A stretch of DNA of 64,000 bases from Sepiola atlantica (GCA_963556195.1 OY744525.1:41836576-41900575), one strand, 5' to 3'. Positions 1-11,336 are shown, counted from the first letter of the stretch. Translations and numbers: made by a program. Notes: generated by a model not told the origin, from the sequence alone.

Positions 1-309
1 AGCACGTTTTATGCCCGCCACTGTCCGCCACAAATAACGATTAAGGATTTTTCTTGCATGACTCAAATTAACCAATCAATTGCAATCATTTGAAAATGAA
101 GAAAAATCGTTTGATTTGAATATTTTAAAAATGAAAACCAGTGTTTATTTTTACGTCTGCTTTGAATACTTGCCAATTTTACAATATTTTTTCTTTTCGG
201 TTTCTTTTAATTTTATTTTTTAATTTTCAAAATAGAACTAACGTTAAAGTGAGCCAAACCATTGATTGTAGCGGGTAGTGGCGAGCATAAAAAGTGCTGC
301 CCGAATTAT

Positions 310-640
310 TAAAAAAAATTGAAGGAATTTGGAAGTATTTAAACTGTCGAATCGAAACTCGTTTCTGGCTTTAAAATTCTTAACAAATCCTCATGTATTA
401 AAAGAGTGATAGTTTTGGAATAATTAAATAAATAGAGATTAAAACAACATTACTATAACAAAATTAACTGCTTCACAATCATTTCATTTATTAAAAATTA
501 AAAAAAATGTTGTTTTAGTTTAATTTATTTACAAAGTTAGTGAAATAAACTTAATATTAATAATAATCCAAAACAATTCGTTTTAATTAATTTGTTTTAA
601 AAGTTATTAAAACAAATTGTTTCGGGTTATTTCATTAAGA
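310..640 (+). repeat. AT-rich dispersed repeat related to 61520-61720
   Basis: This AT-rich stretch resembles 61520-61720: both contain, in order, a block like 'ggaagtatttaaact', 'cttaacaaatcctc', and 'gagattaaaacaacattac'. The later copy leads into a Helitron-like 3' end, so this may be the body of such an element; that link is inference. No coding potential is visible. Confidence 0.45.
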
Positions 641-1202
641 AAACAAATTACTATTCAGCGGTCTTTGTAAGCGATGTTACTTTTCTCAGATGAACACCGG
701 CCCAAAGTGCTGACGTCACATTCTGCAGATATGCTGGGTGCAAAGTAACATGATTACCAAAAACAAAACGTAAATGCTTAAAATAAAAAAAATAAAAATG
801 CATTTTTAAGTGAAGTTAAAGAAATGCCGTTTAAATATTAAAATATATTTTTACTTACTCATAACCACCACCAACTCATCTTCATCAAAATATCTCAAGA
901 AGCATATGTGGAATATCAAACTGATCTTAATATATATATACTCAGTCATGTCTTTGCGATCAATGTCCGAGAGTTAATTAATTTGCATATTGCTTTACAA
1001 AATGAACTCTCATTAATTAACTGTTCGTTTCCTTTTTATTTTTATTACATGATTGTTTTCATTTTACTATTACCCACAGTTCTATTTATAAATATTTCTA
1101 TATCGTGGATGAATTCCTAGCGTTTTGGGATGAAAAGAGTCTTTACGGTTCTTTTCGGTCAATTTACTTCTGAGGGTTGCGATTCTTTGGGTTCCTCAGT
1201 TT

Positions 1203-1236
1203 TCCCGGGCAACGCCGGGACCCGGGTCCTGCTAGT
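1203..1236 (+). mobile_element. Helitron-like 3' terminus
   Basis: A hairpin (CCCGG, loop GCAACG, CCGGG) is followed about 12 nt later by CTAG and then a T. Helitron 3' ends are known to have a short hairpin 10-12 nt before CTRR and to insert between A and T. Several other ends in this window share the hairpin and the CTAG. The 5' end of this copy was not located and no Rep/helicase coding is seen. Confidence 0.6.
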
Positions 1237-1540
1237 ATAACAGTGATATCTTATTTCCATTATTTATTATGTGAAATGTTTCAGCCATTATCACACTTTT
1301 ATATCAGTTAAAGGGCGATTAAAATAAGATGTGGAACTCTTAGATACTGCAATCAATACCCCCGGCAGCAGGTACCCGGTTAATAAGCCATTATTTTACA
1401 AGAGCCTTATTTATTCATGAAGTATCCCAGATGGGGGGGGGGGGGGGTAAATGATAAAAGTAAATGAAAAGGATAATAAGGATTAAAAAAATAACAGGAA
1501 GATATTATTAAGAATTATCCATTTAATCTGCGCGTTTAGT

Positions 1541-1975
1541 GATGAAAATGCTGTTTCAAACTTAAGCGTGACAGACATAAGAAAAATGATATTTCAAACT
1601 TAAGTGTGACAGACATAAGAAAAATGATATTTCAAACTTAAGTGTGACAGACCAACGAATGTTATTTCAATCTTAAGTATGACAGACCAACGAAAATTCT
1701 ATATAAAACTTAAGCGTGACAGACCAACGAAAACGCTATATCAAACTTATGCCTGACAGACCAACAAAATGCTATTACAACTTATGTGTGACAGACCAAC
1801 GAAAATGTTATATCAAACTTAAGCGTTACAGACCAAAGAAAATGCTATTACAATCTGATGTATGACAGACCAACCGATAGTCTCTTATAGAAATGCTTCC
1901 TAAAGAAGAAACGTCCATTGAAACTGCGCATTTAACAATGAAAATGCTATTTGAAACTGAAGCCTGGCAGACCGA
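1541..1975. repeat. Minisatellite, about 36-38 bp unit
   Basis: About ten imperfect direct copies of a unit containing 'caaacttaagygtgacagac' recur every 35-38 bp. The first three copies are 38 bp apart and nearly identical; later ones diverge. The open frames that cross it are incidental. Confidence 0.85.
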
Positions 1976-3420
1976 CTGAGCCTCTCATAGAGATGCATGG
2001 TTGCATGTAGACACAAATAAATTGAGAAAAGCTGATAACAATCAAACTGGGGAAGTTGATTATAAGTTGGTTGATTGTTGGGAGGTGAGGCAGCAGGATG
2101 GATCATAGCGTTTTCAAACAGATAAATCAATGGATAAATAGAGTGAACAATGAAGACGGAAGAGGCCGAGACACGAAACGAGAAATAAAAAAAATTTAAA
2201 AAAACAGAGAAAAAACTTTCTCTTTTTTTGTATTGTTGTTCTTGTCCGTTTCCAAGGAAATATTTAGCCTATCAGGACCGGCTGAAAATTAACTTTGAGG
2301 TTAGATTTTTCTTTTTAAACATTGTGGGACAAGAATCTGCGAAAAGATTTCATTCAACTTTTCCCCCTCCTTTTTTTTTAATCATTTTGTAGTGTTTTTT
2401 TTTCGCCGTTGTAATTGCAATCATTTTTATCATAAGATAATAACAAAATTATTATTTGATGCTGGGGTTACCGTTTCGCTTGCTGGTGACTCGGATTTCG
2501 AATCCTGGATTATGATGTACCATACTGAAGCGCCCAAAGGAGAGTTAGACTCGAGTCTAGGATTTCCTGTTGATGGCTGTCTTGGTGTGTGTGTCGGTTG
2601 CGGTGTGTCTAATTGTTGAAAAACAATGCTCTAACACAAAGTTATCTTATCGGATTTTCAAAGTCAGATTCAAGTAGCAATCCGTCTGGCATATCAATAT
2701 TTGATTTGGACTAGCTTATTTTTTTTTCCTTTTTTCTTCTCTTCCACTATGTTATTAACACGAATATAATTTATTTAGCTTCGGTTTCTTTTCTGATAAT
2801 ACTTATACCGGCTCGGAATAGTCCATTATAAATAGAAGACCCGTATAAAACTAATTGGTGTGTATAGTAAAACCAAAGTGCAACTTTTTGTGCTAAATAG
2901 AATCTTAATGATTTGAATTTTGAAAATATTCATTTTTTTTATCGATTACAGTCATCTTTAAAGAATGATGCATCTTTCTATTGTTTTGCAGACGACAATC
3001 TTGGCTTACTCCTGATATTTTAAAGGCTTACCCCCCTAGATAATGTAATACTTTTTCCTTCCCAAATGATATAATAAAAAGAAATTAGAAAACATGTTTT
3101 TTTAGGCAATTGAAATCTTAAATTAAGTAATTTATTTCTGATCGTATTCCGAGTCAACTCTTAGGTTGTCCGGAATGTTCGTGCCGATTTTTAGAAGTTC
3201 ATGTTTTAACACGTTAGAACATGTCAGATTATTGACAGATATAGTATACTTACATTTCCAGTTAGAGCCTACTTCAACTTATTTCTTGAGAAAGAAAGTT
3301 AAGTATTGTTTAACTTTTGCTAATTTGGGAGCTCTTTGAAAATAGAAGATTGTAAAAGTCATTTCAGACACTTGTTGCTTTTCTATTTCCATAAAGGCAA
3401 AACTACGTCTCATACAACAA

Positions 3421-3660
3421 AAAAGATGTGTGTCGTGAACGGTGAAGATGCTTTAGCTGACAGAACTGTACAGTAGTGGTTCACAAAGTTTAAAGGTGGG
3501 GATTTTAGCCTTAATGACAAAGAACGCTCAGGCAGACCATTCTCTACAAATGACGATCAAATCAAGATATTAATTGAGAATGATCCACATTAGACAACAC
3601 GAGAACTAGCCGAAAGGCTTAACATATCAACATCCACAATTCATAAGAATTTGATTAAAT
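3421..3660 (+). pseudogene. Mariner-type transposase N-terminal (helix-turn-helix) remnant
   Basis: One frame reads VNGEDALADRTVQ, then a stop, WFTKFKGGDFSLNDKERSGR, then IENDPH, a stop and TTRELAERLNISTSTIH. This is the paired HTH DNA-binding region of mariner transposases, with its GRP hinge and second HTH. Two in-frame stops are present and the DDE catalytic part is missing; AT-rich sequence follows. It is a dead fragment. Confidence 0.8.
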
Positions 3661-4565
3661 ATTTAATAACATGTAATTTTTTTGATTTTTAATTTCCTTT
3701 AAAATTCGGTAAAAGCTTTCCGGACGACCGAATATTTTCTTACGGATTGCAACATGTAAATTTAGTCTTCAGAAAACATTTAATATGGTATGTATTTTCA
3801 CTTATTACTGATTTTTCCTACTAATTCATGTACACTTGTGTTAAATAGTAAATTGTAAGTTCGCTAGTAGATATCTGATAATTTGTATTTGCAGAGTCAA
3901 CTTTGACACGGATACAGGAAATCGGGGTCATGGGGTCAGCGTTTTGCACTCAGATGTCACCTCAATCTGCCGTTGCTAGAAACGGGCGTAACGTCACATG
4001 GGTCAAAGAGAGAGGGAGCGAGAGAAGTGGGAGTTGTTGTGAAGGATAAGTTAAGAATCGATGATAAATTAAGGGGCTAAGGCCCCCATATGTCTGTAGC
4101 TCGGAAGACACCCCTCTCTCTCTCTGCCGTTCGCAGAAAAAAAAGGTGACATCAACAGTTAAATAAATGGTCTTTCTCCAAAATTCAGAATATTCTCTTT
4201 TCTTTGGTTGTTGTGAGGGATTTTTAATTCGAGATGAGAATCCCCCACCACTTTGGAGACGATCATGGATGAAATGCCTCAGTCACGACAGGGCCGGCGG
4301 GACAGTTATAAAAGTGTGGGGGGGGGGGCTTCTCCTAAAAAGTGGCGAGCGGTTAAACACGTTCATATCAACTTAATTATTGATGACCGTAAAGTGGGGG
4401 GGGGGGGCAAGTCAAAAAGTGAGGGGGCTGGAGACCCCCTGCCCCCCCCCCCGGTGCCGACGTCCCTGCACGAGATGAGTGGACGACGCGAGGTATTGTT
4501 TAATCGTGCTGTTGTTGTGATTTGCATTTGATAACAAATATGTATTTTTTATTGTGACTTACGAG

Positions 4566-4595
4566 ACATTATACCTCCCCTCGGAGGGGAGGTAT
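4566..4595. repeat. Short GC-rich palindrome
   Basis: 'acctcccctcggaggggaggt' type inverted repeat within AT-rich DNA, next to several poly-G runs (4318-4328, 4397-4407). No coding context explains it. Confidence 0.5.
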
Positions 4596-5459
4596 ATGCA
4601 ACATTTGAACATTTCGAATAACTTGAATTTACTTTCAATCAACATATTTTACTTAATGTGATGCCCAAAGTATCATCTCTGCCCACTGTAAGTCGATGCT
4701 GCTATTAATACAACTGCCAGTACTGATTATTACATTACTTATCTTTAATATAAATATATTGTAATTTTAAAACTAATAGTTTTCATTTAAATTACCCTCC
4801 TTGAAAATGAATAAACATGATATTTTAAGAAACGTTTTGGTAATTTATCCTTTTTTTTATTAAATTACTTTAATTAATTGCTATTAATATCGAACAAAAC
4901 TATTGCATATATATAGAAAAAATAGGACAATAAAATTACAAATTAATAACATCTACACTAATTTATTATGAACTTAAAAAATAGTTATGAAAATTAGGCA
5001 TACAAATAGCTGTATTTGGGTCTTCGCTCTCTACTATATATACAGTATTTAAAAAAAATATGTTGTATTTTTGGTTTAAATAAATGAGGGTCGTTTTGAT
5101 GGTAATATAAGTGTGAGAAATAAAAAAAAACTTTCGCATTTATTCATTTAGATTAGCATGTAAAAGTTAATTTTTCTTTTTCTCAGAGGAAAAGTTTATA
5201 TAGTTTTGGCATGAACTTTTATCAGAAAAAAAAATCCACTGTCAACTTTCGGACACAAATTCATGAAGGTAGCCATTCTGAATACTGTACGATCTGCTCA
5301 TGATACAAAGCCGAATTTAAGAACTCTATCGCCATCTCTGAAATATTTGATAAAACTAATTTTAGGTCTCGATTGCCAAAGTTAGTGTTGGGTTTAATAT
5401 CTTAACCATATTATTTGCATAATAAAAGACATATGACTCTCATCATATTGACACATTGG

Positions 5460-6283
5460 TCCCCATAAGTTCACTGGTTAAGTCATGTTGAACCTAGACA
5501 GTTCTTAGATGAGTAAACATTCGGGAATACCGTGTGCTGCATGCAAAACCGAGTCCTAGGCTACCAATTTGTTGCTACAAAGAACAGTCTTGGGTCGTTC
5601 TTTATGGTCTGCGTCGACCAGACACCGGCAGGCGATGACAGATCGATTTCAGATTTCGAAATAAAATAAACATAAAAATTTGTCAATTCGGCAAAAGTCT
5701 GTACAAGGTCATTTAATTTTTATTATTCGGATTATTCATTTTACTATTCTCATCTAGATTGCTAAATTCACAACGTTTCGGCCGAGGTAACCTCCAACCT
5801 TCTTTGGGGTACATCTTTGGGGACTTGGAAATTTTATAGTATAGTATAGTATCTATATAGTATCTATATAGGGTCCCGAGTTCGGCATAAAGATTCCCAC
5901 ATTTAAAAAGATGCACCTGAAGAAATTTGGAACTTACTTTGGGCAGAACATTGTAAAAATAATAATCAAGATGGAAATAGTCGTCTGAATAATCCAAATT
6001 ATCAATTCTCATCTAGAAAATTCCGCCATTTTGCCAGTAATTAGATGTGTAACCATTTGGGAATACCAGAATCTAGTGGGCTTGCGGATGAAGGCTGGCT
6101 ACCAATCTGCTACTACAACAAACAGTCTTGGGCCATTTTTGTGATCTGCGCCGACCTCAGACACTGGCCAGCAATAACAGATCGATTTCAGCATAAAAAA
6201 GCATAAAAACGTATTCAATTTGGCACAAGTTTGATACAAGGTCATTTAATTTGTAATATTTGAATTATTCAAACTATTATTCT
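5460..6283. repeat. Duplicated dispersed repeat with foldback arms
   Basis: A block with 'gcgtcgaccagacaccggcagg', 'gacagatcgatttcag' and 'acaaggtcatttaatt' occurs at about 5550-5760 and again, diverged, at about 6090-6280. Between them 5720-6010 is an imperfect inverted repeat: the left arm carries 'caacgtttcggccgaggtaacctcc' sequence in one sense and the right arm carries the same theme reversed. A related arm occurs at 29400-29500. Confidence 0.6.
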
Positions 6284-6488
6284 TCCTTGGTCTTTTGGCT
6301 AGGAATAAAGTGTAGTATCTGTTCACTTAGTCTATTCTGTCAGTGAAGGAGAAGTCTTTCTAGATTGAGGCCATTTTTATTTTTGTTCCAATCCAGAGTG
6401 CCCCTTTTTAGGGAGCTGGATTTTCCCCTACATTAAAAACTGACTTTGTGTCTAACTTTGCCCTCGTGAGGAGGCAGGTAAATAGGAA
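6284..6488 (+). mobile_element. U2-headed SINE, AT-rich body (body I)
   Basis: The head 'tcttttggctaggaataaag' followed by 'tgtagtatctgttc' matches the 5' part of U2 snRNA, including the branch-site recognition region. The body reads 'gagaagtctttctag', 'ccagagtgcccc', 'gctggattttcccctacatt' and ends 'gccctcgtgaggaggcaggtaa'-like. Near-identical 12-bp flanks (aactattattct and aactactattct) look like a target-site duplication. It is a retroposon and not a U2 gene, as the 3' two thirds of U2 are absent. Confidence 0.7.
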
Positions 6489-6489
6489 C

Positions 6490-6715
6490 TACTATTCTCA
6501 TGTTGGTAGTTATTTTCACAACCTTTTGGCCGATGTAACCTCCGACCTTCTTCCGATGCATAGTTCCAAACTCTGGAACCTATACGGAATTTCTAATTGA
6601 ACCTTTAAAGTTCAACATAAAGCTTCCTGAGTTCAAAATGTTGTGAAAATAACAACCAAGATGAGAATAGTAGTCCGAATAATCCAAATAATACAAATTA
6701 TTAATCCTCATCTAA
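6490..6715. repeat. Foldback repeat, same family as 5720-6010
   Basis: The left arm (actattctcatgttgg, cacaaccttttggccgatgt, cctccgaccttcttcc) is imperfectly complementary to the right arm ending 'ccaagatgagaatagtagtc'. The U2-headed SINE at 6284-6488 inserted at its left edge. Confidence 0.55.
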
Positions 6716-7353
6716 AAAAAAAAAAAAATCCTAAACATAAGGTCATTTAATATTTTACACAACTTCAGAAATTCTATTCTGCTCTCGTATTATGCCTTTA
6801 GCACGCGAACGTAGATATGCATCTATATATTGCACTTGAGTGCATACAAACAGCCTTCAGACAGAACTTCTATTCAGCTTATCGATTCCAATTCTCGGTG
6901 TCTTTAAATCCCAATCTCGATTAAAACTGACACCTTTTTCTCTTTTGTTTCTCTAACAAGCAGAAAGATTGTGTTTCCTCTTTGAGAAAGATAAAGATAT
7001 GCACTTAGTTTATTCGAGTTTATTCGTTTATTTTATGTATTCTTTTTCTTTCCATTTTTTTTTTTTCTTATTTGAAATTACAAGTTCGCTTCCTTTATTT
7101 GCATTATATAAAATTTTTGATGTCAGGAAATTCTTTATGATTGTGAATTAGCAAAAATTTGCCTATCTCGCTTTATTCACTCGCCAATATTGAGTCATTT
7201 CACATCGCGGAATAATTTCCCGCCTATTTTATTGAAAGATTATTATTTTTGAAATTATCTTTTATGGAAATTTTATTTCTATTTTATTCTTACCAAATGC
7301 AAATTATTCTAAACGATCAATATGTCAGTATAGATAAGTTGTTAAACATACAA

Positions 7354-7356
<3 letters not shown>

Positions 7357-7398
<42 letters not shown>

Positions 7399-7399
7399 A

Positions 7400-7481
<82 letters not shown>
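7357..7481. repeat. (CT)n-(GA)n-(AT)n microsatellite
   Basis: A (CT) tract runs into a complementary (GA) tract and then (AT), so the first two form a potential hairpin. The reading frame through it is an artefact. Confidence 0.95.
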
Positions 7482-7486
<5 letters not shown>

Positions 7487-7538
7487 ATTATTATATTATA
7501 TTATATCATATTATATTATATGTGTGTGTGTGTTTGAC

Positions 7539-7539
<1 letters not shown>

Positions 7540-7609
<70 letters not shown>

Positions 7610-7622
7610 GTGTGTGTGTGTG
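7540..7622. repeat. (TA)n then (TG)n microsatellite
   Basis: Pure TA run ending in TG repeats. Confidence 0.95.
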
Positions 7623-7797
7623 CATGGAAAATGAAAAGGGAAACACTGAATTTTTTTATATATTCATCAACGTTTCGTCTTTATTTCAAGCTTTTCTCGA
7701 GATGAGAATTTTTTAGAAAGTCTTAAAATAAAGACGAAACGTTGATGCCTATGTATATAAAACATTTGCGACTTTTCCTTTTTCATTTTCCACCATG
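7622..7797. repeat. Foldback element with decayed hammerhead-like arms
   Basis: The left arm (7622-7695) is complementary to the right arm (7722-7797), sharing 'ggaaaatgaaaagggaaa' and 'catcaacgtttcgtctttat'. Each arm holds a short stem GUCUU/AAGAC followed by GAAAC and a possible ACGU/AUGU stem, as in the 3' half of a hammerhead, but no CUGANGA box precedes it. TA tracts lie on both sides. Confidence 0.6.
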
Positions 7798-7822
7798 TTG
7801 AATTATTATTTCCAGTATTATT

Positions 7823-7824
<2 letters not shown>

Positions 7825-7874
<50 letters not shown>
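7825..7874. repeat. (TA)n microsatellite
   Basis: Pure TA run followed by short GA repeats. Confidence 0.95.
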
Positions 7875-7878
<4 letters not shown>

Positions 7879-7984
7879 GAGAGAGACATAGAGAGAGAGT
7901 TCCAGGTCGTTCAACACGGTTTATAACAGCCTTCTAGATATGTCCACTTGCAAAGACATTAAAAACCTTAATTCCCTTCCTTTC

Positions 7985-8183
7985 AGCGTGGTTGTTAGAT
8001 TGGTCGCATGATTCTAGGGGTTCAAATAAAAGTTTGAATATTGACTTTGGTCTGAGGTTCGAATCATGTGACCGGCAAAACAATTATCTTCCGCACTGAT
8101 GAATCTAGTTCGTTCCACAGTATCACTATCACTTAGGGATGTAGGCAACCTTCTCGTGGTCCTTCCCGTAAGTACCCGATGAA
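7985..8183 (+). mobile_element. SINE fragment, tRNA-related (family S1)
   Basis: Its 3' part (8112-8183: 'cacttagggatgtaggcaac', 'cttctcgtggtccttcccg') is almost identical to that of the SINE at 8268-8404. The 5' part holds a B-box-like 'ggttcgaatcatg'. It probably represents an older or chimeric copy. Confidence 0.65.
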
Positions 8184-8267
8184 TATATATATATATTTAT
8201 TCATTTTTATGTATAAAAAAGTAATCCATAGACACGTGTTTCTGGTTATCAGCATTGCTACTGGGAG

Positions 8268-8410
8268 GTGACGGTGGTTAAGTGGATATCGACACGAACT
8301 GAAGACCTGGGTGTTCCAAGTTCGAATCCAGTTGGTTCCACACTATCACTGTCACTTAGGGATGTAGGCAACCTTCTCGTGGTCCTTCCCGTAAGTACCC
8401 GATGTCTTTC
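8268..8410 (+). mobile_element. tRNA-derived SINE (family S1)
   Basis: The head has a good polymerase III A box (tggttaagtgg) and B box (agttcgaatcc) about 45 bp apart, followed by the conserved body 'cacttagggatgtaggcaac…cccgtaagtacccgatg' in pieces. This is the layout of a tRNA-headed SINE. Further copies are at 7985-8183, 62571-62715 and 63390-63500. Confidence 0.75.
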
Positions 8411-8498
8411 CAGAAAGATTTCTAACTAGAAAAACATCGGGGAAACTAATGCCAACACCAGAATCATCTAATTCACACGAAAGAAGAAGAAGCATTGC

Positions 8499-8501
<3 letters not shown>

Positions 8502-8569
<68 letters not shown>

Positions 8570-8577
8570 GAGAGAGA
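8502..8577. repeat. (TA)n-(GA)n microsatellite
   Basis: TA run followed by GA repeats. Confidence 0.95.
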
Positions 8578-9274
8578 GAGATGTATGAGGGGGTTTAAGA
8601 CATGAACTAAAATTTCAGATAAAATGGAATGGTAAGCATATGGAATCGGTTGAGATGTTTCTGTGTAATTATTTTTACTATTTTTTTGTTCATGCTTATG
8701 CACTATTCCATATACTAAACATTCCATACATACATATGCATGTATACATATACATACACACATATACATACACACATACATGTTAGTGAATGTGTGTACA
8801 CTTAGATGAGAATATATGAATATGTTTACATGCATAGTTTTTTTTTACTTCCATTTAAGCAAGTGGGTGTTTATGTGAATATTTATAGACATGTCATTTA
8901 TAATGCAAAAGTTTAAACAAAATAATTCATGGGGAAATAAAATGTATAAGATTAAAAATATGAATAAAAAAACTCTTATGTTCACAAATTATTGAAGCAA
9001 ATTAGAATAAATTGCTGATAATAAATTATTCGCAGAAGAGACGCTGCATTTCAGAATGTATCGCAACGTCATTATGAAACAGAACCCGAGCGAAACCATT
9101 TATTTACATTTATTTAAAAAAAAATGCCTATTATTTGATAGCACTCAATAAATTAAAACCAAGATGTAATTCAAATAAATAGAAACATTTTCAAGTTTAG
9201 ATTTGGCTTAGTGGTAACAATGATGGGACTAAATCTATAAGATTTCTGGTTTTCCCAGCCTTCCAGCTTGGATG

Positions 9275-9420
9275 AAAGTGTTCTTAGTCAGAGGAAGAGA
9301 AATCCTTCTCGACTGGGGCAATTTTAATTTTTGTCCCATTCCGAGTGTCCCTTTTTGCAGAGATGGATTTTCTCTACATTAAAAAGCGACCTTTTGTCTA
9401 ACTTTTCCCTTATCAAAATT
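9275..9420 (+). mobile_element. Body I SINE copy without U2 head
   Basis: 'gaaatccttctcgactgggg', 'tgtcccattccgagtgtccc' and 'ttttctctacattaaaaag' match the body of the U2-headed SINE at 6284. The head is absent, so it is 5'-truncated. Confidence 0.65.
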
Positions 9421-9437
9421 TCTTTAGTACGTCTCTT

Positions 9438-9440
<3 letters not shown>

Positions 9441-9475
<35 letters not shown>
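9441..9475. repeat. (TA)n microsatellite
   Basis: Pure TA run. Confidence 0.95.
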
Positions 9476-9481
<6 letters not shown>

Positions 9482-9591
9482 GTTTATTTATATATGCTCT
9501 GTTGTTACATGTTGATAATTATCGAGTTTTCACTTTGAAGAGGGTGATATACATAAAGAATAGAAGGTATATACTAAAACATATATTTTCT

Positions 9592-9596
<5 letters not shown>

Positions 9597-9648
<52 letters not shown>
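9597..9648. repeat. (TA)n microsatellite
   Basis: Pure TA run. Confidence 0.95.
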
Positions 9649-9651
<3 letters not shown>

Positions 9652-9720
9652 ATGTTATAATCCTAGTTAATTCAAAAAAACATTTTATTTATGAACAATT
9701 GTTTCTGCCCATTTTGCAAA

Positions 9721-9786
9721 TATACACATTTATTGTTTACAAAATTTACGAAACATTTACCAAAAAAGGCTTCATCAGTGTATAAC
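9721..9786 (-). ncRNA. Decayed hammerhead-like three-way junction
   Basis: On the minus strand, UAUACA precedes CUGAUGA and can pair with a later UGUAUA. A GCC-U6-GGU stem follows CUGAUGA, and UGUUU/AAACA can form the third stem. The GAAA box is degraded (reads UAAAU) and the base at the cleavage position would be G. It is probably an inactive relic of the ribozyme elements elsewhere in the window. Confidence 0.35.
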
Positions 9787-10533
9787 ACACTACAGTCAGG
9801 CTTAAAAACAAGATTCGTCCCATATTCATTTAATTAATAAATACATATTTAACTTTATATTTCTTGTTTTCCTTCTTTTTATTACTCTAATCAACGTTCT
9901 TAAGATTCTGTTTTTTGTTTTGCATTTAAGGGTTCATAATACATTATGTCCATATTTGTTTGTTTTCTTTCCGTTTAAATGTTCATATTTGGCTTACAAA
10001 AAGGATATGGCAAAATTAACACGTAAGAAGATAATTAATTTACATCAACCGTTATCGTCTTTATCACACTATTTTCCTTTTTTTATTATCTTTTTCTTCA
10101 TTTTATCTTCTGTTTTTCTTTTTATCTTTCTCTTAAGGAGTACAAATCTATCATATCGCAATCCACCAATCTTAGTATGAGTCACTTCCGATGTAATATT
10201 GCATAGCTTTTATAGTAATTTGTTTAAATTGCTAATTCTTACTAATTTTTATTTTAACTATCATTCTATCCTATTAAGTTATCAAATAATTATTATTATT
10301 TAAAAAATATTATCATTATTTAAAAAAACATAAATAAACTACATAATTTGATATTTGTTAAATCATTACTTTCGTTCATAATTAATTCGCCCGGTTTTTA
10401 TTTATGATTCTCGTTTTATATTTTAATCGCTTAATATGTATTCTGAGTACAATTTATATCAATTTCCAATACAGTTGGAAAATTTTGTATCAATCCTGTG
10501 ATTCATTAAACGTTCTGTCACTCATTTTGTCTA

Positions 10534-10537
<4 letters not shown>

Positions 10538-10570
<33 letters not shown>
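10538..10570. repeat. (TA)n microsatellite
   Basis: Pure TA run. Confidence 0.95.
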
Positions 10571-10572
<2 letters not shown>

Positions 10573-10690
10573 TTCCGTGTTTGTTATTGTTTTTTTACTG
10601 GCTATAACAGCGTTTGTATTTTTCCACTTTCTAAGCGGTAAAGAGTAATGCAGAAGATTACATTTTAGTCGCCCTTAATTTAATAGGACG

Positions 10691-10693
<3 letters not shown>

Positions 10694-10733
<40 letters not shown>

Positions 10734-10784
10734 TTTTTGCATACATAAAAGTAATCCATGGACAACTGTTTCTAGCGATAACAA

Positions 10785-10869
<85 letters not shown>
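10694..10869. repeat. Two (TA)n tracts around a 55-bp unique block
   Basis: TA runs at 10694-10730 and 10787-10869. The block between them (aaaagtaatccatggacaac) also occurs, diverged, at 8210-8245. Confidence 0.9.
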
Positions 10870-10872
<3 letters not shown>

Positions 10873-11262
10873 ATAAATGAACGAAGAGTGATAAACATGC
10901 ACGAATGTCCAAATTTATTTAAAACTTCAAATGTTCAATATAAGGTATATTCTGTAATAAAAATATGTTTATTGTTCTTTCCTTAAGCCAAGGCTTTTCA
11001 AAGATCGAGATCTTATCATCAGAGGAATTATACAGATAGATAAGTTGGCAATAGAAAAGCCAAACTTCAACATTAGAAAAAATATTAAGAAACGGGTGGA
11101 TGAAAAAAAGTTCGAGTAAAAAGATAAGCCTTGGCTTAAGGAAAGAACAATAAACATATTTTTATTACAGAATATACCTTGTATTGAACATTTGAAGTTT
11201 GAAATAAATTTGGACATTCGTGCATGTTTATCACTCTTCGTCCATTTATCTTTATCATTGCT
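10868..11262. mobile_element. Foldback element carrying hammerhead family D
   Basis: Arms of about 130 bp (10868-10996 and 11128-11262) are inverted copies, sharing 'catgcacgaatgtccaaatt' and 'gtatattctgtaataaaaat'. The left arm includes a whole hammerhead on the minus strand. The right arm begins at the ribozyme's stem III (aagccttggctt) and lacks the catalytic core. TA tracts lie on both sides. A longer relative is at 26812-27433. Confidence 0.8.
10979..11027 (-). ncRNA. Hammerhead ribozyme, family D
   Basis: Read on the minus strand: stem I UUCCU pairs with AGGAA; CUGAUGA; stem II AAGAUC/GAUCUU closed by a U.U mismatch at the core; GAA; stem III AAGCC-UU-GGCUU; then A, giving a predicted cleavage after UUA (between 10984 and 10983). 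All three stems and both invariant boxes are present in type I order. The UUA triplet is less favoured than GUH and the U.U pair is unusual, so activity is uncertain. Confidence 0.7.
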
Positions 11263-11334
11263 CTATCTCGTATATTGAACTTTTACCATTTCACTATAGG
11301 TTCTTTCTACTAAAAGTTTACTTTTAGTTTCTTA

Positions 11335-11336
<2 letters not shown>

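Noticed and set aside
8096..8104. CUGAUGA hammerhead box at 8096
   Set aside because: No paired stem or GAAA follows; it lies in an S1 SINE.
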